Below are positions 25,919 through 33,882 of a stretch of DNA of 64,000 bases, in pieces. The stretch is from Miltoncostaea sp963823515 (lineage in GTDB: Bacteria; Actinomycetota; Thermoleophilia; Miltoncostaeales; Miltoncostaeaceae), in assembly GCA_963823515.1 (NCBI GenBank), contig CAWGMB010000014.1:260227-324226 (forward strand). The letters run 5' to 3'. The notes below the pieces were generated by a model that was not told where the DNA came from, ran no database searches, and worked only from the letters and a program-made list of their open reading frames with translations. Numbering within the stretch: position 1 is the stretch's first letter; every line of letters begins with the position of its first letter. The position numbers and the translations under genes are program-made.

Positions 25919-26114
25919 GGACACCTTTCGCGAGGGAGGACGATCGGGCCATGAGCCGACCCGACAGAACGACTATCGACCGGGGGGGCGTGCGGCTGTA
26001 GGCCCGGTGCCCCACTCCGATCCCGGCGCTCCGGGGCGCGCGCGCCGCCGGCCGGCCGGGATCGCCCGCCGCCCTTCCCGCCGCCACGCGACGCACCGGA
26101 ACCCGGGCACCGCA

Positions 26115-28055
26115 TCAGCCGACGGCGCGGGCGACCTCCTCGATGCTGGTGTGCCCCGACAGCACCTTCAGCAGGCCGTCCTCGCGCAGGGTCCGCATCC
26201 CCTCGCTGCGCGCCTGACGGGCGATCTCCTCGGCTGAGGCGCCCGCCACGGTGAGCCGCTCCATCGCCTCGCTCATCACCAGCATCTCGTAGACGCCCAC
26301 CCGGCCGCGGTAGCCGGTGTCCTGGCAGCGGGCGCATCCCGCAGGGCGGAAGACCGGCACCGGATCGGGCAGCCCCTGCGGCAGCGCCGAGACGTCCATC
26401 AGCTCGCGCAGGGTCGCCTGGGGGACCATCGCCTGCTGCTTGCAGTGGCTGCAGAGCCGCCGCGCCAGGCGCTGGGCGAGGATCCCGGCCACCGCGCTCG
26501 CCGACAGGAACGACTCGACGCCCATCTCGGTGAGGCGGGTCAGCGCGCCCGCCGAGTCGTTGGTGTGGATGGTCGCGAGCACCATGTGGCCGGTCAGCGC
26601 CGACTCCACGGCGATCTGGGCCGTCTCGCGGTCACGGATCTCACCGATCATCACGATGTCCGGGTCGCACCGCAGGATCGAGCGCAGACCGGCGGCGAAG
26701 GTCAGGCCGGCCTTCGGGTTCACCTGGACCTGATTGATCCCGGCGAGGCGGTACTCGACCGGATCCTCCACCGTGATGATGTTCTTGTCCGTTGAGTTCA
26801 GCTGGTTGAGGGCCCCATAGAGGCTCGTGGACTTGCCCGATCCGGTCGGCCCGGTGACCAGGACGGCGCCGTACGGGCGCTGGTAGCACTCCTCGAACTT
26901 CGCCAGCACGTCCTTGGTGAAGCCGAGCTCGGAGAGCGTCAGCATCACGTTGCTCTTGTCGAGGATCCGCATCACGATCTTCTCGCCGTACACCGTCGGC
27001 AGGGTCGCGACGCGCAGGTCGAGCGGCCGCCCGCCCACCGTGAGGCCGACGCGCCCGTCCTGCGGCACGCGGCGCTCCGAGATGTCGAGGTCGGCCATGA
27101 TCTTGATCCGGCTGGCGACGCCGACGGCCAGCCGGTACGGCACGGCCGTGACCGTGCGCAGGACCCCGTCCACCCGGTAGCGGACGACCATCTCCTTCGC
27201 CTGCGGCTCGAAGTGGATGTCGGACGCGCGCTCCTCCACCGCGCGGGCGATCAGCGAGTTGACCAGCCGCACGATGGGGGCGTCGTCGGAGGCGTCGGAG
27301 ATGTCCGCCTGGTCGAGGGGGGTGTCATCACCCCCGCTCTCCTGGACGAGACCGGCCACGACCGCGTCGAGGCGCGACGTCTGCCCGAGCAGGGTCTGGA
27401 TCTCCTCGGCGCTCGCGAGCGCGGGGCGGATCTCGTGGCGGGTGAGGATGCGCAGGTCGTCGATGGCGAAGACGTTCGAGGGGTCGGCCATCGCGACCAG
27501 CAGGCGCCCGTCGGGCTCGAGGCGCACCGGCACGGCCTGATAGCGCCGTGCGTTCTTCTCGTCGATCAGGGTGCCCACCGCCGGATCGACGCCCTCGGCG
27601 AGGCTGTAGATGGGGACGCCCATCCGGGCCGCCATCGCCCGGGCGAGCTGATCGCGCGTGATCCTCCCCTCGCTGACGAGGAGCTCGCCGAGCTTCTTCC
27701 CGTCCGACCACTTCTGGCGTTCGAGCGCCTCGGTCAGATCGTCGACCGAGATGAGCCCCATGCGCACCAGCACCTGCCCGAGCGGCTCGCCCCGCGGGAT
27801 CCGCGCAGGGCCGGGGCGCAGCGCGGGCGGGCCGGCCACGGCGGGCGCGGCCGCCGGGGGACGGGGCGGGGCCGGCGGGCCGGCCGGGGCGCCCGGCGGC
27901 CGGCCCGCGGGTCGCCGCGGGGCCGCGGGCGGGCCGACGGGCGCAGCGGGCCGGCCGGCCGGCGCGGCGGGCGCGGAGGCTGCTGGGGCAGGCGCGCCGG
28001 GGTGCGGCGCGGTGGCACCCGGACGGGACGCCGGGGGCTTGGAGAAGAGAGGCAG
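26115..28055 (-). CDS. pilB: Type IV pilus assembly ATPase PilB/GspE, probable CTG start
   Basis: The core has an MshEN domain (LVRMGLISVDDLTEALE), Walker A GPTGSGKSTSLYGAL, VEDPVEYRL, Walker B IVMIGEIRDRET, and the zinc site CSHC with CARC of assembly ATPases. The frame stays open upstream of the GTG at 27839 through a 70-residue Pro/Ala-rich linker. It begins with LPLFSKPPASRPG at a CTG (28055) preceded by AGAGGA with 7-nt spacing. No ATG, GTG or TTG exists there in frame, so CTG is the likely start, giving about 646 residues. It drives pilus polymerisation with PilC. Confidence 0.85.
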   Translation of the reverse strand: MPLFSKPPASRPGATAPHPGAPAPAASAPAAPAGRPAAPVGPPAAPRRPAGRPPGAPAGPPAPPRPPAAAPAVAGPPALRPGPARIPRGEPLGQVLVRMGLISVDDLTEALERQKWSDGKKLGELLVSEGRITRDQLARAMAARMGVPIYSLAEGVDPAVGTLIDEKNARRYQAVPVRLEPDGRLLVAMADPSNVFAIDDLRILTRHEIRPALASAEEIQTLLGQTSRLDAVVAGLVQESGGDDTPLDQADISDASDDAPIVRLVNSLIARAVEERASDIHFEPQAKEMVVRYRVDGVLRTVTAVPYRLAVGVASRIKIMADLDISERRVPQDGRVGLTVGGRPLDLRVATLPTVYGEKIVMRILDKSNVMLTLSELGFTKDVLAKFEECYQRPYGAVLVTGPTGSGKSTSLYGALNQLNSTDKNIITVEDPVEYRLAGINQVQVNPKAGLTFAAGLRSILRCDPDIVMIGEIRDRETAQIAVESALTGHMVLATIHTNDSAGALTRLTEMGVESFLSASAVAGILAQRLARRLCSHCKQQAMVPQATLRELMDVSALPQGLPDPVPVFRPAGCARCQDTGYRGRVGVYEMLVMSEAMERLTVAGASAEEIARQARSEGMRTLREDGLLKVLSGHTSIEEVARAVG

Positions 28056-28151
28056 GGCACGTCCTCTGGGAGGAGGGAGGTTCCCATTAGGAATCGGCCG
28101 CGCGGGCGAAACGCTTGATGCCCGGGGGGCGGCGCGCGGACGGGGGTGGCG

Positions 28152-28412
28152 CTACGCCCCGGGCCGGATCGTGGACGCGGTCAGGAGCGCGTCGTCGGCC
28201 GCGCGCAGCACGTCGTGGAACCAGTCGCCCGGGCCCGCGTCGGCCACCCCGGCGATGAAGGTTGAGGCCGGCACCCCGACGGCGCTCACCGCGCTCGAGA
28301 GGGCGCCTCGCATGCGCTCCGGCACCTCGGCGGCCTCGTGGGTCGCGCAGCGCGGGAAGGCCCCGAGGGACTCCTCGCCGCCATACCGGGCCGCGACGTC
28401 CCCGACCCGGAC
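28152..28412 (-). pseudogene. C-terminal remnant of a GGDEF (diguanylate cyclase) domain
   Basis: Directly after the aroE stop, 86 codons read VGDVAARYGGEESLGAFPRC and later DVLRAADDALLTA, matching the last half of a GGDEF domain. The active-site loop GGEEF has become GGEES, and the first half of the domain and any start are missing. It is in the same direction as aroE and pilB. c-di-GMP enzymes are common beside type IV pilus genes, so this may be the stub of a lost pilus regulator. Confidence 0.7.
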
Positions 28413-28414
28413 GC

Positions 28415-29227
28415 CTAGCCGAGCGCGGCGCGCATCACCTCGACCGGCGCGGCCTCGCCGGTCCACTGCTCGAACGCGGCGGCGCCCTGGTGCAGGAGCA
28501 TCCCGAGCCCGTCCACGGTCCGGGCCCCCTGCGAGGCGACGGCCGCCAGCCACGGCGTGCCCCCGGGGCGGTAGACGATGTCGGCCACCACCTGATCGCT
28601 CCCGAGCCCCTCGAGGGGCAGCGCGTCGGGGACGCCGTCCCCGTGCAGGCCGAGGCTGGTGGTGTTCACGACCAGGGCCGACCGGACCGCGACGGCCTCG
28701 AGCGCCTGCGGCACGAAGGGCACCGGGTCGCCCAGCTCCGCCGCCCGCGCGTGGGTGCGGTTGGCCACCCGCACGCGCGCGCCCCGCGAGCGCAGCGCGA
28801 ACACCACCGCGCGGGCCGCACCGCCCGCGCCGATCACCAGGACGTCGCGTTCGGCGACGTCGAGCGGCGCCTGCTCGTCGAGGGCGCGCAGGAAGCCGGC
28901 CGCGTCGGTGTTGTCGCCGCGGAAGCCGCCCGCGCCGTCGGGAACGAGCGTGTTGGCCGCCCCGATCGCCGCGACCGCCGCGGAGACCTCCGAGCAGTGC
29001 TCGATGACGGCCTGCTTGTGAGGAATCGTGACGTTGAGGCCCGCGCATCCGGCGGCCGCCAGCCCCCGCATCGCCTCCCCGACGCGCCGGGGCTCGACCG
29101 GGAAGGCCGCGTAGATCCAGTTGAGGCCGAGCGCCGCGAACGCCGCGTTGTGCATGGCCGGCGACAGCGAGTGCTCCACCGGCCAGCCGATGATCCCCGC
29201 CACGCGCGTGCGCCCGTCGATCGTCAC
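28415..29227 (-). CDS. aroE: Shikimate dehydrogenase
   Basis: 270 residues. Substrate-binding GWPVEHSLSPAMHNAAF, catalytic Lys in NVTIPHKQAV, Asp in GDNTDAAGFLRAL, and NADP-binding GAGGAARAVVFALR. It reduces 3-dehydroshikimate to shikimate with NADPH in aromatic amino-acid synthesis. GTG overlaps the mltG stop (GTGA), placing it in the alaS-ruvX-mltG-aroE operon, a widespread gene order in Actinobacteria and Firmicutes-like lineages. Confidence 0.95.
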   Translation of the reverse strand: MTIDGRTRVAGIIGWPVEHSLSPAMHNAAFAALGLNWIYAAFPVEPRRVGEAMRGLAAAGCAGLNVTIPHKQAVIEHCSEVSAAVAAIGAANTLVPDGAGGFRGDNTDAAGFLRALDEQAPLDVAERDVLVIGAGGAARAVVFALRSRGARVRVANRTHARAAELGDPVPFVPQALEAVAVRSALVVNTTSLGLHGDGVPDALPLEGLGSDQVVADIVYRPGGTPWLAAVASQGARTVDGLGMLLHQGAAAFEQWTGEAAPVEVMRAALG

Positions 29228-30090
29228 CCCAGGTTCGCGCGCGAGCGCTGGACGTCGATCTCGAACTGCGCCGGGGTGGTCGAGAAGTAGTGGCGCCCAG
29301 TGCCGTCGTTGCGGGCCACGTAGTAGATGTAGGCGGTGCTCGCCGGCCGGGCCGCGGCGCGGATGCTGTCGGCTCCGGGGCTGCAGATCGGGCCCGGGGG
29401 CAGGCCGCCGAACCGGCGCGTGTTGTATGGCGAGTCGATGGCCAGGTCGGTCCTGGTCAGCTCGGCCTTCCACGAACCGATCGCGAACTGGACGGTGGCA
29501 TCGATGTCGAGGCGCATGCCGGCCTTCAGCCGGTTGTACATCACCGAGGCGACGATCGGGCGCTCCCGCGCGACCACCACCTCGCGCTCGATCATCGAGG
29601 CGAGCGTGAGCACGTCGAAGCGCGTCAGGTTCTTCGATCGCGCGTAGCTGTAGTCGATGCCGGCGGTGTTGGCCCTGTACGCCGTGAGCTGCCTGTCCAC
29701 GAGCTGCCGGGCGGTGGTCGCGTCCGTGATCTCGTAGGTCGCCGGGAAGAGGAAGCCCTCGAGCGAGGTCGGCCGGTCGGCCTTCGCGAGCGCCCGCCCG
29801 CGGGCTCCTGCGGCCGTCAGGGAGAGGTAGCGCGCGCCGGAGATGCCGGTCTTGTCGTCCAGCAGCCGGGCGACGTCCTCGCGGCGCAGGCCCTCGCGGA
29901 TCAGGAGGCTCTGCGCGGGGGCGGCGGCCGTGGCGATCTGGGGCGCGTCGTCCTCGAACGCCTTGCCGGACAGGGCGATCCCGGCCGCCGCCACCATCAC
30001 CAGGATCAGGATCAGCCAGATCAGGGTGCGCCCGCGGCCGGCCCGCGGCCGGCGCCCGTGGAGGCGGTACCCGCGATCGCGCGCGCTCAC
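29224..30090 (-). CDS. mltG: Endolytic transglycosylase MltG (YceG-like)
   Basis: 288 residues: basic cytoplasmic N-terminus, one membrane helix at about 24-42, and a periplasmic YceG domain. The catalytic Glu is in LTLASMIEREVVVARER; the later SPYNTRRFGGLPPGPI and YYVARNDGTGRHYFS are family hallmarks. It cuts nascent glycan strands to end peptidoglycan elongation. GTG overlaps the ruvX stop. Slightly short compared with the usual 330-380 residues: the LysM-like subdomain before the core is reduced. Confidence 0.92.
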   Translation of the reverse strand: MSARDRGYRLHGRRPRAGRGRTLIWLILILVMVAAAGIALSGKAFEDDAPQIATAAAPAQSLLIREGLRREDVARLLDDKTGISGARYLSLTAAGARGRALAKADRPTSLEGFLFPATYEITDATTARQLVDRQLTAYRANTAGIDYSYARSKNLTRFDVLTLASMIEREVVVARERPIVASVMYNRLKAGMRLDIDATVQFAIGSWKAELTRTDLAIDSPYNTRRFGGLPPGPICSPGADSIRAAARPASTAYIYYVARNDGTGRHYFSTTPAQFEIDVQRSRANLG

Positions 30091-30482
30091 GGGCGCGCCG
30101 CCAGATAGGCCTCGAGCAGGACGCAGGCGGCCAGGCTGTCGATGTCGGCGCGCGAGCCGCCCTCCCGCCCGCGGCGGGAGGCCTCGACCGTGGTCAGCCG
30201 CTCGTCCCAGAGGTCGACCGGCACGTCCACGCGGGCCTTCAGCCGCCCGGCGAAGCCGGCCGCGGCGCGGGCCTGGGTGCCGCGCTCGCCCGACAGCGAG
30301 CGGGGCTCTCCCACCACGATCCGCTCCGGCGCCTCGGCCGCGATCAGCGCGTCGAGCGCACGGCGCCCCGCGGGCGAGTCGACCCGGAGGATCGCCGGCA
30401 GGGGCCGCGCGATCGTGCCCGTGGGGTCGCTCACCGCGGCGCCGGTGCGGGCCGGCCCGTGGTCGAGGGCGAGAACCTTCAC
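30087..30482 (-). CDS. ruvX: Holliday junction resolvase-like RuvX/YqgF
   Basis: 131 residues, RNase H-like fold. First strand LALDHGPARTGAAVSD holds the catalytic Asp; IVVGEPRSLSG and VDLWDERLTT hold further conserved positions, with the final Asp in SRADIDSLAA. The family acts in 16S pre-rRNA 5' processing and has been proposed as a resolvase. GTG overlaps the alaS stop (GTGA). Confidence 0.92.
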   Translation of the reverse strand: MKVLALDHGPARTGAAVSDPTGTIARPLPAILRVDSPAGRRALDALIAAEAPERIVVGEPRSLSGERGTQARAAAGFAGRLKARVDVPVDLWDERLTTVEASRRGREGGSRADIDSLAACVLLEAYLAARP

Positions 30483-33049
30483 GCCCCCCGGGGCGCCGTC
30501 AGGATCGCCCGGGCGGCGTCGAGCGCGTCGGCGAGCCCGCCGGGGTCCTTGCCCCCGGCCCGCGCCATCGCGTCCTTGCCTCCCCCTCCCCCGCCGATGA
30601 TCGGCGCCACCTCGCGGATGATCGCCCCGGCGGACAGGCCGGCGGCGACCGCCTCGGGCGCGAGGTTGGCCGTGAGCAGGGCCTTGCCGTCGGCCACGGC
30701 GCCGAGCACGACCGCGGCGCCGGGGCCGAGCCTCTGCTTCACGCGATCCGAGATCGCGAGCAGCTCGTCCATGTCTCCGGCCTCGACCCGGACCGCGAGG
30801 GCGGTCACGGGGCCGACCGAGACGGCGCCGTCGGTGAGCCCGGCGACGTCGGTCCTGGTGGACTTGGCCTTCTTCAGCTCGGCCTGCAGTTCGCGGATCC
30901 GCTCGTCGCGGGCGGCGATCTCCCGGGTCAGCGCGCGCTCGCGCCCCCGCAGCCACTCGACCGCGGCGATGCCCGTGAGGGCCTCGATGCGACGGGCGCC
31001 GGCACCGGTGGACGCCTCCGAGACGATCACGAACGGACCGATCTCACCGGTGCTCGCCACGTGGGTGCCGCCGCAGAGCTCCTGCGAGAAGTCGCCGGTG
31101 CTCACGACGCGGACGAACTCGCCGTACTTCTCCTCGAAGAGGCCGATCGCCCCGCGGTCGGTCGCCTCCTGGCGGGGCACGACCTCCCAGGCCACCGGCT
31201 GGTCCTCGGCCACGCGTTCGTTGACCATGGCCTCGATCCGCGCGAGCTGCTCGGGCTCGACGCGGCCGCGGTGGGTGAAGTCGAAGCGCAGCTTGTCGGG
31301 CCCGACGTACGACCCGGCCTGGCGCACGCCGTCGCCGAGCGTGCCGCGCAGCGCCCAGTTGAGGACGTGCGTGGCCGTGTGGTTCGCCTGGATCTGCCGC
31401 CGCCGCGGGGCGTCGACCGTGGCCACCACCTCGCTGCCCACACCGAGGGCACCCTCGCGGAGGCGGGCGCGGAGCACCTGGTCCGAGCCGAGGCGGAAGG
31501 CGTCGGTCACGACGGCGCGGCCGCCCGCGCCGGCGATCTCGCCGATGTCCGACACCTGACCGCCGCCCTCGGCGTAGAAGGGCGAGCTCTCCAGCTTCAG
31601 CAGGGCCGTCCCGTCGCCCAGGTCCTCCCAGGCGCTGATGCGCGTCTCGGCGCGCACGGCGTCCCAGCCGACGAACTCGCTGTCGGTGGTCTCGCGCGCG
31701 ACGGCGGCGACCCTCTCGGCGAGCCCGGAGTCGTCGCCGGCCGCACCCCCGCCCGCCCGCGAGCGCACGCGCTGGTCCTCCATCAGGCGCTCGAAGCCCG
31801 GGGCGTCCACCACGAGGCCGGCCTCGTGGGCCGCCTCGAGGGTCAGGTCGAGGGGGAAGCCGAACGTATCGTGGAGGCGGAAGGCGTCGTCGCCCGAGAC
31901 CGTACCGCCCGCGCGGGAGCGGTCGATGACCTCCGACAGCAGGCGGCGGCCCTGGGTGAGCGTCCGTGCGAACTGCTCGGCCTCGGCGCCGATCACGTCG
32001 TGGACCTCGCCCGCGCGCCGGCGCAGCTCCGGGTAGGCGTCTCCCCAGCCCTCGACCACCGGCGCGACGAGCGCGGCCACTGAGGCCGGCTCGAGGCCCA
32101 GGTGCCCCGCCTCGCTGACGGCCCGGCGGATGATGCGGCGCAGCACGTAGTCGCGGCCCTCGTTGCCCGGCAGCACCCCGTCGGAGGCGAGGAAGGTCAT
32201 GGCGCGGCCATGGTCGGCCAGCACGCGGAAGGCGCGGTCGTCGCGCGGATCGGCGCCGTAGGAGCGGCCCGAGGCGCGCTCGGCCCACCCGATCAGCGGG
32301 CGGAACCCGTCGGTCTCGAAGACCGAGGGCACGTCCTGGAGGATCGCGGCCATGCGCTCCAGCCCCGCGCCGGTGTCGATGTTCTTGGCCGGCAGGGAGG
32401 TGAGGGTGCCGTCGGCGGCCCGGTCGTACTGCATGAACACCAGGTTCCAGTACTCCAGGTATCGGTCGCCGCCCGTCACCGGGCCGCCCTCGGGCCCGAA
32501 CCGGGGGCCACGGTCGAGGTAGAGCTCGGTGTTCGGGCCGCAGGGCCCGGTCGGGCCGGCCTTCCAGAAGTTGTCGGCCTCGCCCAGCCGCTGGATCCGC
32601 TCGCGCGGCACGCCCATCTGCACCCAGCGCTCGAGCGCCTCGTCGTCGCCGGGCACGCCCTCCATGCCCTCGAAGACCGTGATCCAGATCTTCTCGGGGT
32701 CGAGCCCGAACACCTCGGTGGAGACCTCCCATCCGAACCGGATGGCGTCGTCCTTGAAGTAGTCGCCGATCGAGAAGTTGCCGAGCATCTCGAAGAAGGT
32801 CAGGTGGCGGGCCGTGTGCCCGACCTGGTCGATGTCGTTGGTGCGGAAGCACTTCTGCGAGCTCGTCATGCGGCGCGCCGGCGGGTCACCCGCTCCCAGG
32901 AAGTACGACTTCAGGGGCTGCATCCCGGCGATCGTCAGCAGGACCGACGGATCGTCCTCGAACGGGATGAGCGAGGCGGAGGGAATCGTCAGGTGGCCCT
33001 GCTTCTCGAAGTACGCGAGAAAGGCCGCACGGATCTCGTTGGTGGTCAT
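30479..33049 (-). CDS. alaS: Alanyl-tRNA synthetase
   Basis: 856 residues, full length. N-terminal class II catalytic core (FLAYFEKQGHLTIPSASLIP, FFEMLGNFSIGDYFK), editing domain with NHTATHVLNWALR and CGGTHV zinc residues, and a C-terminal oligomerisation domain ending GGGGGGKDAMARAGGKD. It charges tRNA-Ala and clears mischarged Ser and Gly. It heads the alaS-ruvX-mltG-aroE operon and is leaderless: TAGAAT lies 7 bases before the ATG. Confidence 0.97.
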   Translation of the reverse strand: MTTNEIRAAFLAYFEKQGHLTIPSASLIPFEDDPSVLLTIAGMQPLKSYFLGAGDPPARRMTSSQKCFRTNDIDQVGHTARHLTFFEMLGNFSIGDYFKDDAIRFGWEVSTEVFGLDPEKIWITVFEGMEGVPGDDEALERWVQMGVPRERIQRLGEADNFWKAGPTGPCGPNTELYLDRGPRFGPEGGPVTGGDRYLEYWNLVFMQYDRAADGTLTSLPAKNIDTGAGLERMAAILQDVPSVFETDGFRPLIGWAERASGRSYGADPRDDRAFRVLADHGRAMTFLASDGVLPGNEGRDYVLRRIIRRAVSEAGHLGLEPASVAALVAPVVEGWGDAYPELRRRAGEVHDVIGAEAEQFARTLTQGRRLLSEVIDRSRAGGTVSGDDAFRLHDTFGFPLDLTLEAAHEAGLVVDAPGFERLMEDQRVRSRAGGGAAGDDSGLAERVAAVARETTDSEFVGWDAVRAETRISAWEDLGDGTALLKLESSPFYAEGGGQVSDIGEIAGAGGRAVVTDAFRLGSDQVLRARLREGALGVGSEVVATVDAPRRRQIQANHTATHVLNWALRGTLGDGVRQAGSYVGPDKLRFDFTHRGRVEPEQLARIEAMVNERVAEDQPVAWEVVPRQEATDRGAIGLFEEKYGEFVRVVSTGDFSQELCGGTHVASTGEIGPFVIVSEASTGAGARRIEALTGIAAVEWLRGRERALTREIAARDERIRELQAELKKAKSTRTDVAGLTDGAVSVGPVTALAVRVEAGDMDELLAISDRVKQRLGPGAAVVLGAVADGKALLTANLAPEAVAAGLSAGAIIREVAPIIGGGGGGKDAMARAGGKDPGGLADALDAARAILTAPRGA

Positions 33050-33056
33050 TCGAACG

Positions 33057-33062
33057 ATTCTA
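33057..33062 (-). promoter_or_regulatory. -10 box of alaS (leaderless)
   Basis: TAGAAT on the minus strand, 7 bases before the alaS ATG at 33049. The closest match to the TATAAT consensus in the set. Confidence 0.55.
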
Positions 33063-33133
33063 GTGGAGCGCCCCTCGGGGGTCGGCCTCCGGGCTCAGCG
33101 CGGATCCCGCCGCGAGATCCGACGGAACCCGGC

Positions 33134-33355
33134 TCAGGCGTCGCTGGAGAAGGCGTCGCGGATCTCGCGGTCGAGATCCGCCTCCGCCTCCGCGGCCGCG
33201 CGCTTGCCGGCCCCGAGAGCCTCCCGGATCTGCCCGGGGATGCGCCGGCGCTCGCGCGCGACGGTGTCCTTCCAGAGCTTCGGGTCGAGCGCGCCGATCG
33301 AGTGCAGCCATCCGACGACGCCGGCCGCGACGCCGATCTTGATGAGCTTGCCCAT
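33134..33355 (-). CDS. Small helical protein between mnmA and alaS
   Basis: 73 residues: a short hydrophobic N-terminus (GVAAGVVGWLHSIGAL) then a charged helix rich in Ala, Arg and Glu. ATG overlaps the stop of the DUF948-like gene (ATGA). No family name recognised. Likely a membrane-associated partner of the DUF948-like protein. Confidence 0.7.
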   Translation of the reverse strand: MGKLIKIGVAAGVVGWLHSIGALDPKLWKDTVARERRRIPGQIREALGAGKRAAAEAEADLDREIRDAFSSDA

Positions 33356-33882
33356 CAGTAGGGGCTGTCGTGCCGCGTCTCGGCCCCGGGCGTCTCGGCG
33401 CCGGGCGTCGCGGCGCCGGGGTCTGCGGACGGCGGGGTCGGCGGCGGGGCCGACGAGGTCTCGACGGGTTCGGACGGGGCCACGGGCGGGGGCGGCAGCG
33501 GCGCCATCGGCAGCACGGCATCGGCCGCGCGGCGGGCCCTCAGCGTCGCGACGGCCTCACGCGCCCCGGCGGCGAAGCCGGTCAGCTTGCGCACCGGCGA
33601 GGTGACGGCGCTCGAGACGGTCTGCACCGTCCGCTCGGCGCCCTTGGTCGCGCCGACGGCCGTCTTCATGATCTCGTCCACGCGCAGAAGCTCGAGGTTG
33701 ACCCCGTCCACCGTGGTCTGGGCCTTGTTGAGGATCGGCACCGTCTCGTCGGTCAGCCGCGTCACCGAGACGCCGAGCCGCGCGAACACGCCCGCCATTC
33801 GCACGAACAGATACGCGAGCCCGACGCCCGTGAGCACCAGGAAGATCGACAGGGCGAGCTTGAGGACATCGGACCAATCCAC
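33355..33882 (-). CDS. DUF948-like membrane protein
   Basis: 175 residues. One helix at about 5-27 (LALSIFLVLTGVGLAYLFV), an amphipathic coiled region (LTDETVPILNKAQTTVDGVN), then a Pro/Ala-rich tail. This is the layout of DUF948 (YtxG-like) proteins found in general-stress or envelope contexts. The GTG overlaps the mnmA stop by one base, so the two are coupled. Confidence 0.75.
   Translation of the reverse strand: MDWSDVLKLALSIFLVLTGVGLAYLFVRMAGVFARLGVSVTRLTDETVPILNKAQTTVDGVNLELLRVDEIMKTAVGATKGAERTVQTVSSAVTSPVRKLTGFAAGAREAVATLRARRAADAVLPMAPLPPPPVAPSEPVETSSAPPPTPPSADPGAATPGAETPGAETRHDSPY

Noticed and set aside
24896..25954. A 352-residue plus-strand open frame over pilT
   Set aside because: Antisense shadow; pilT has complete Walker and AIRNLIRE-type motifs.
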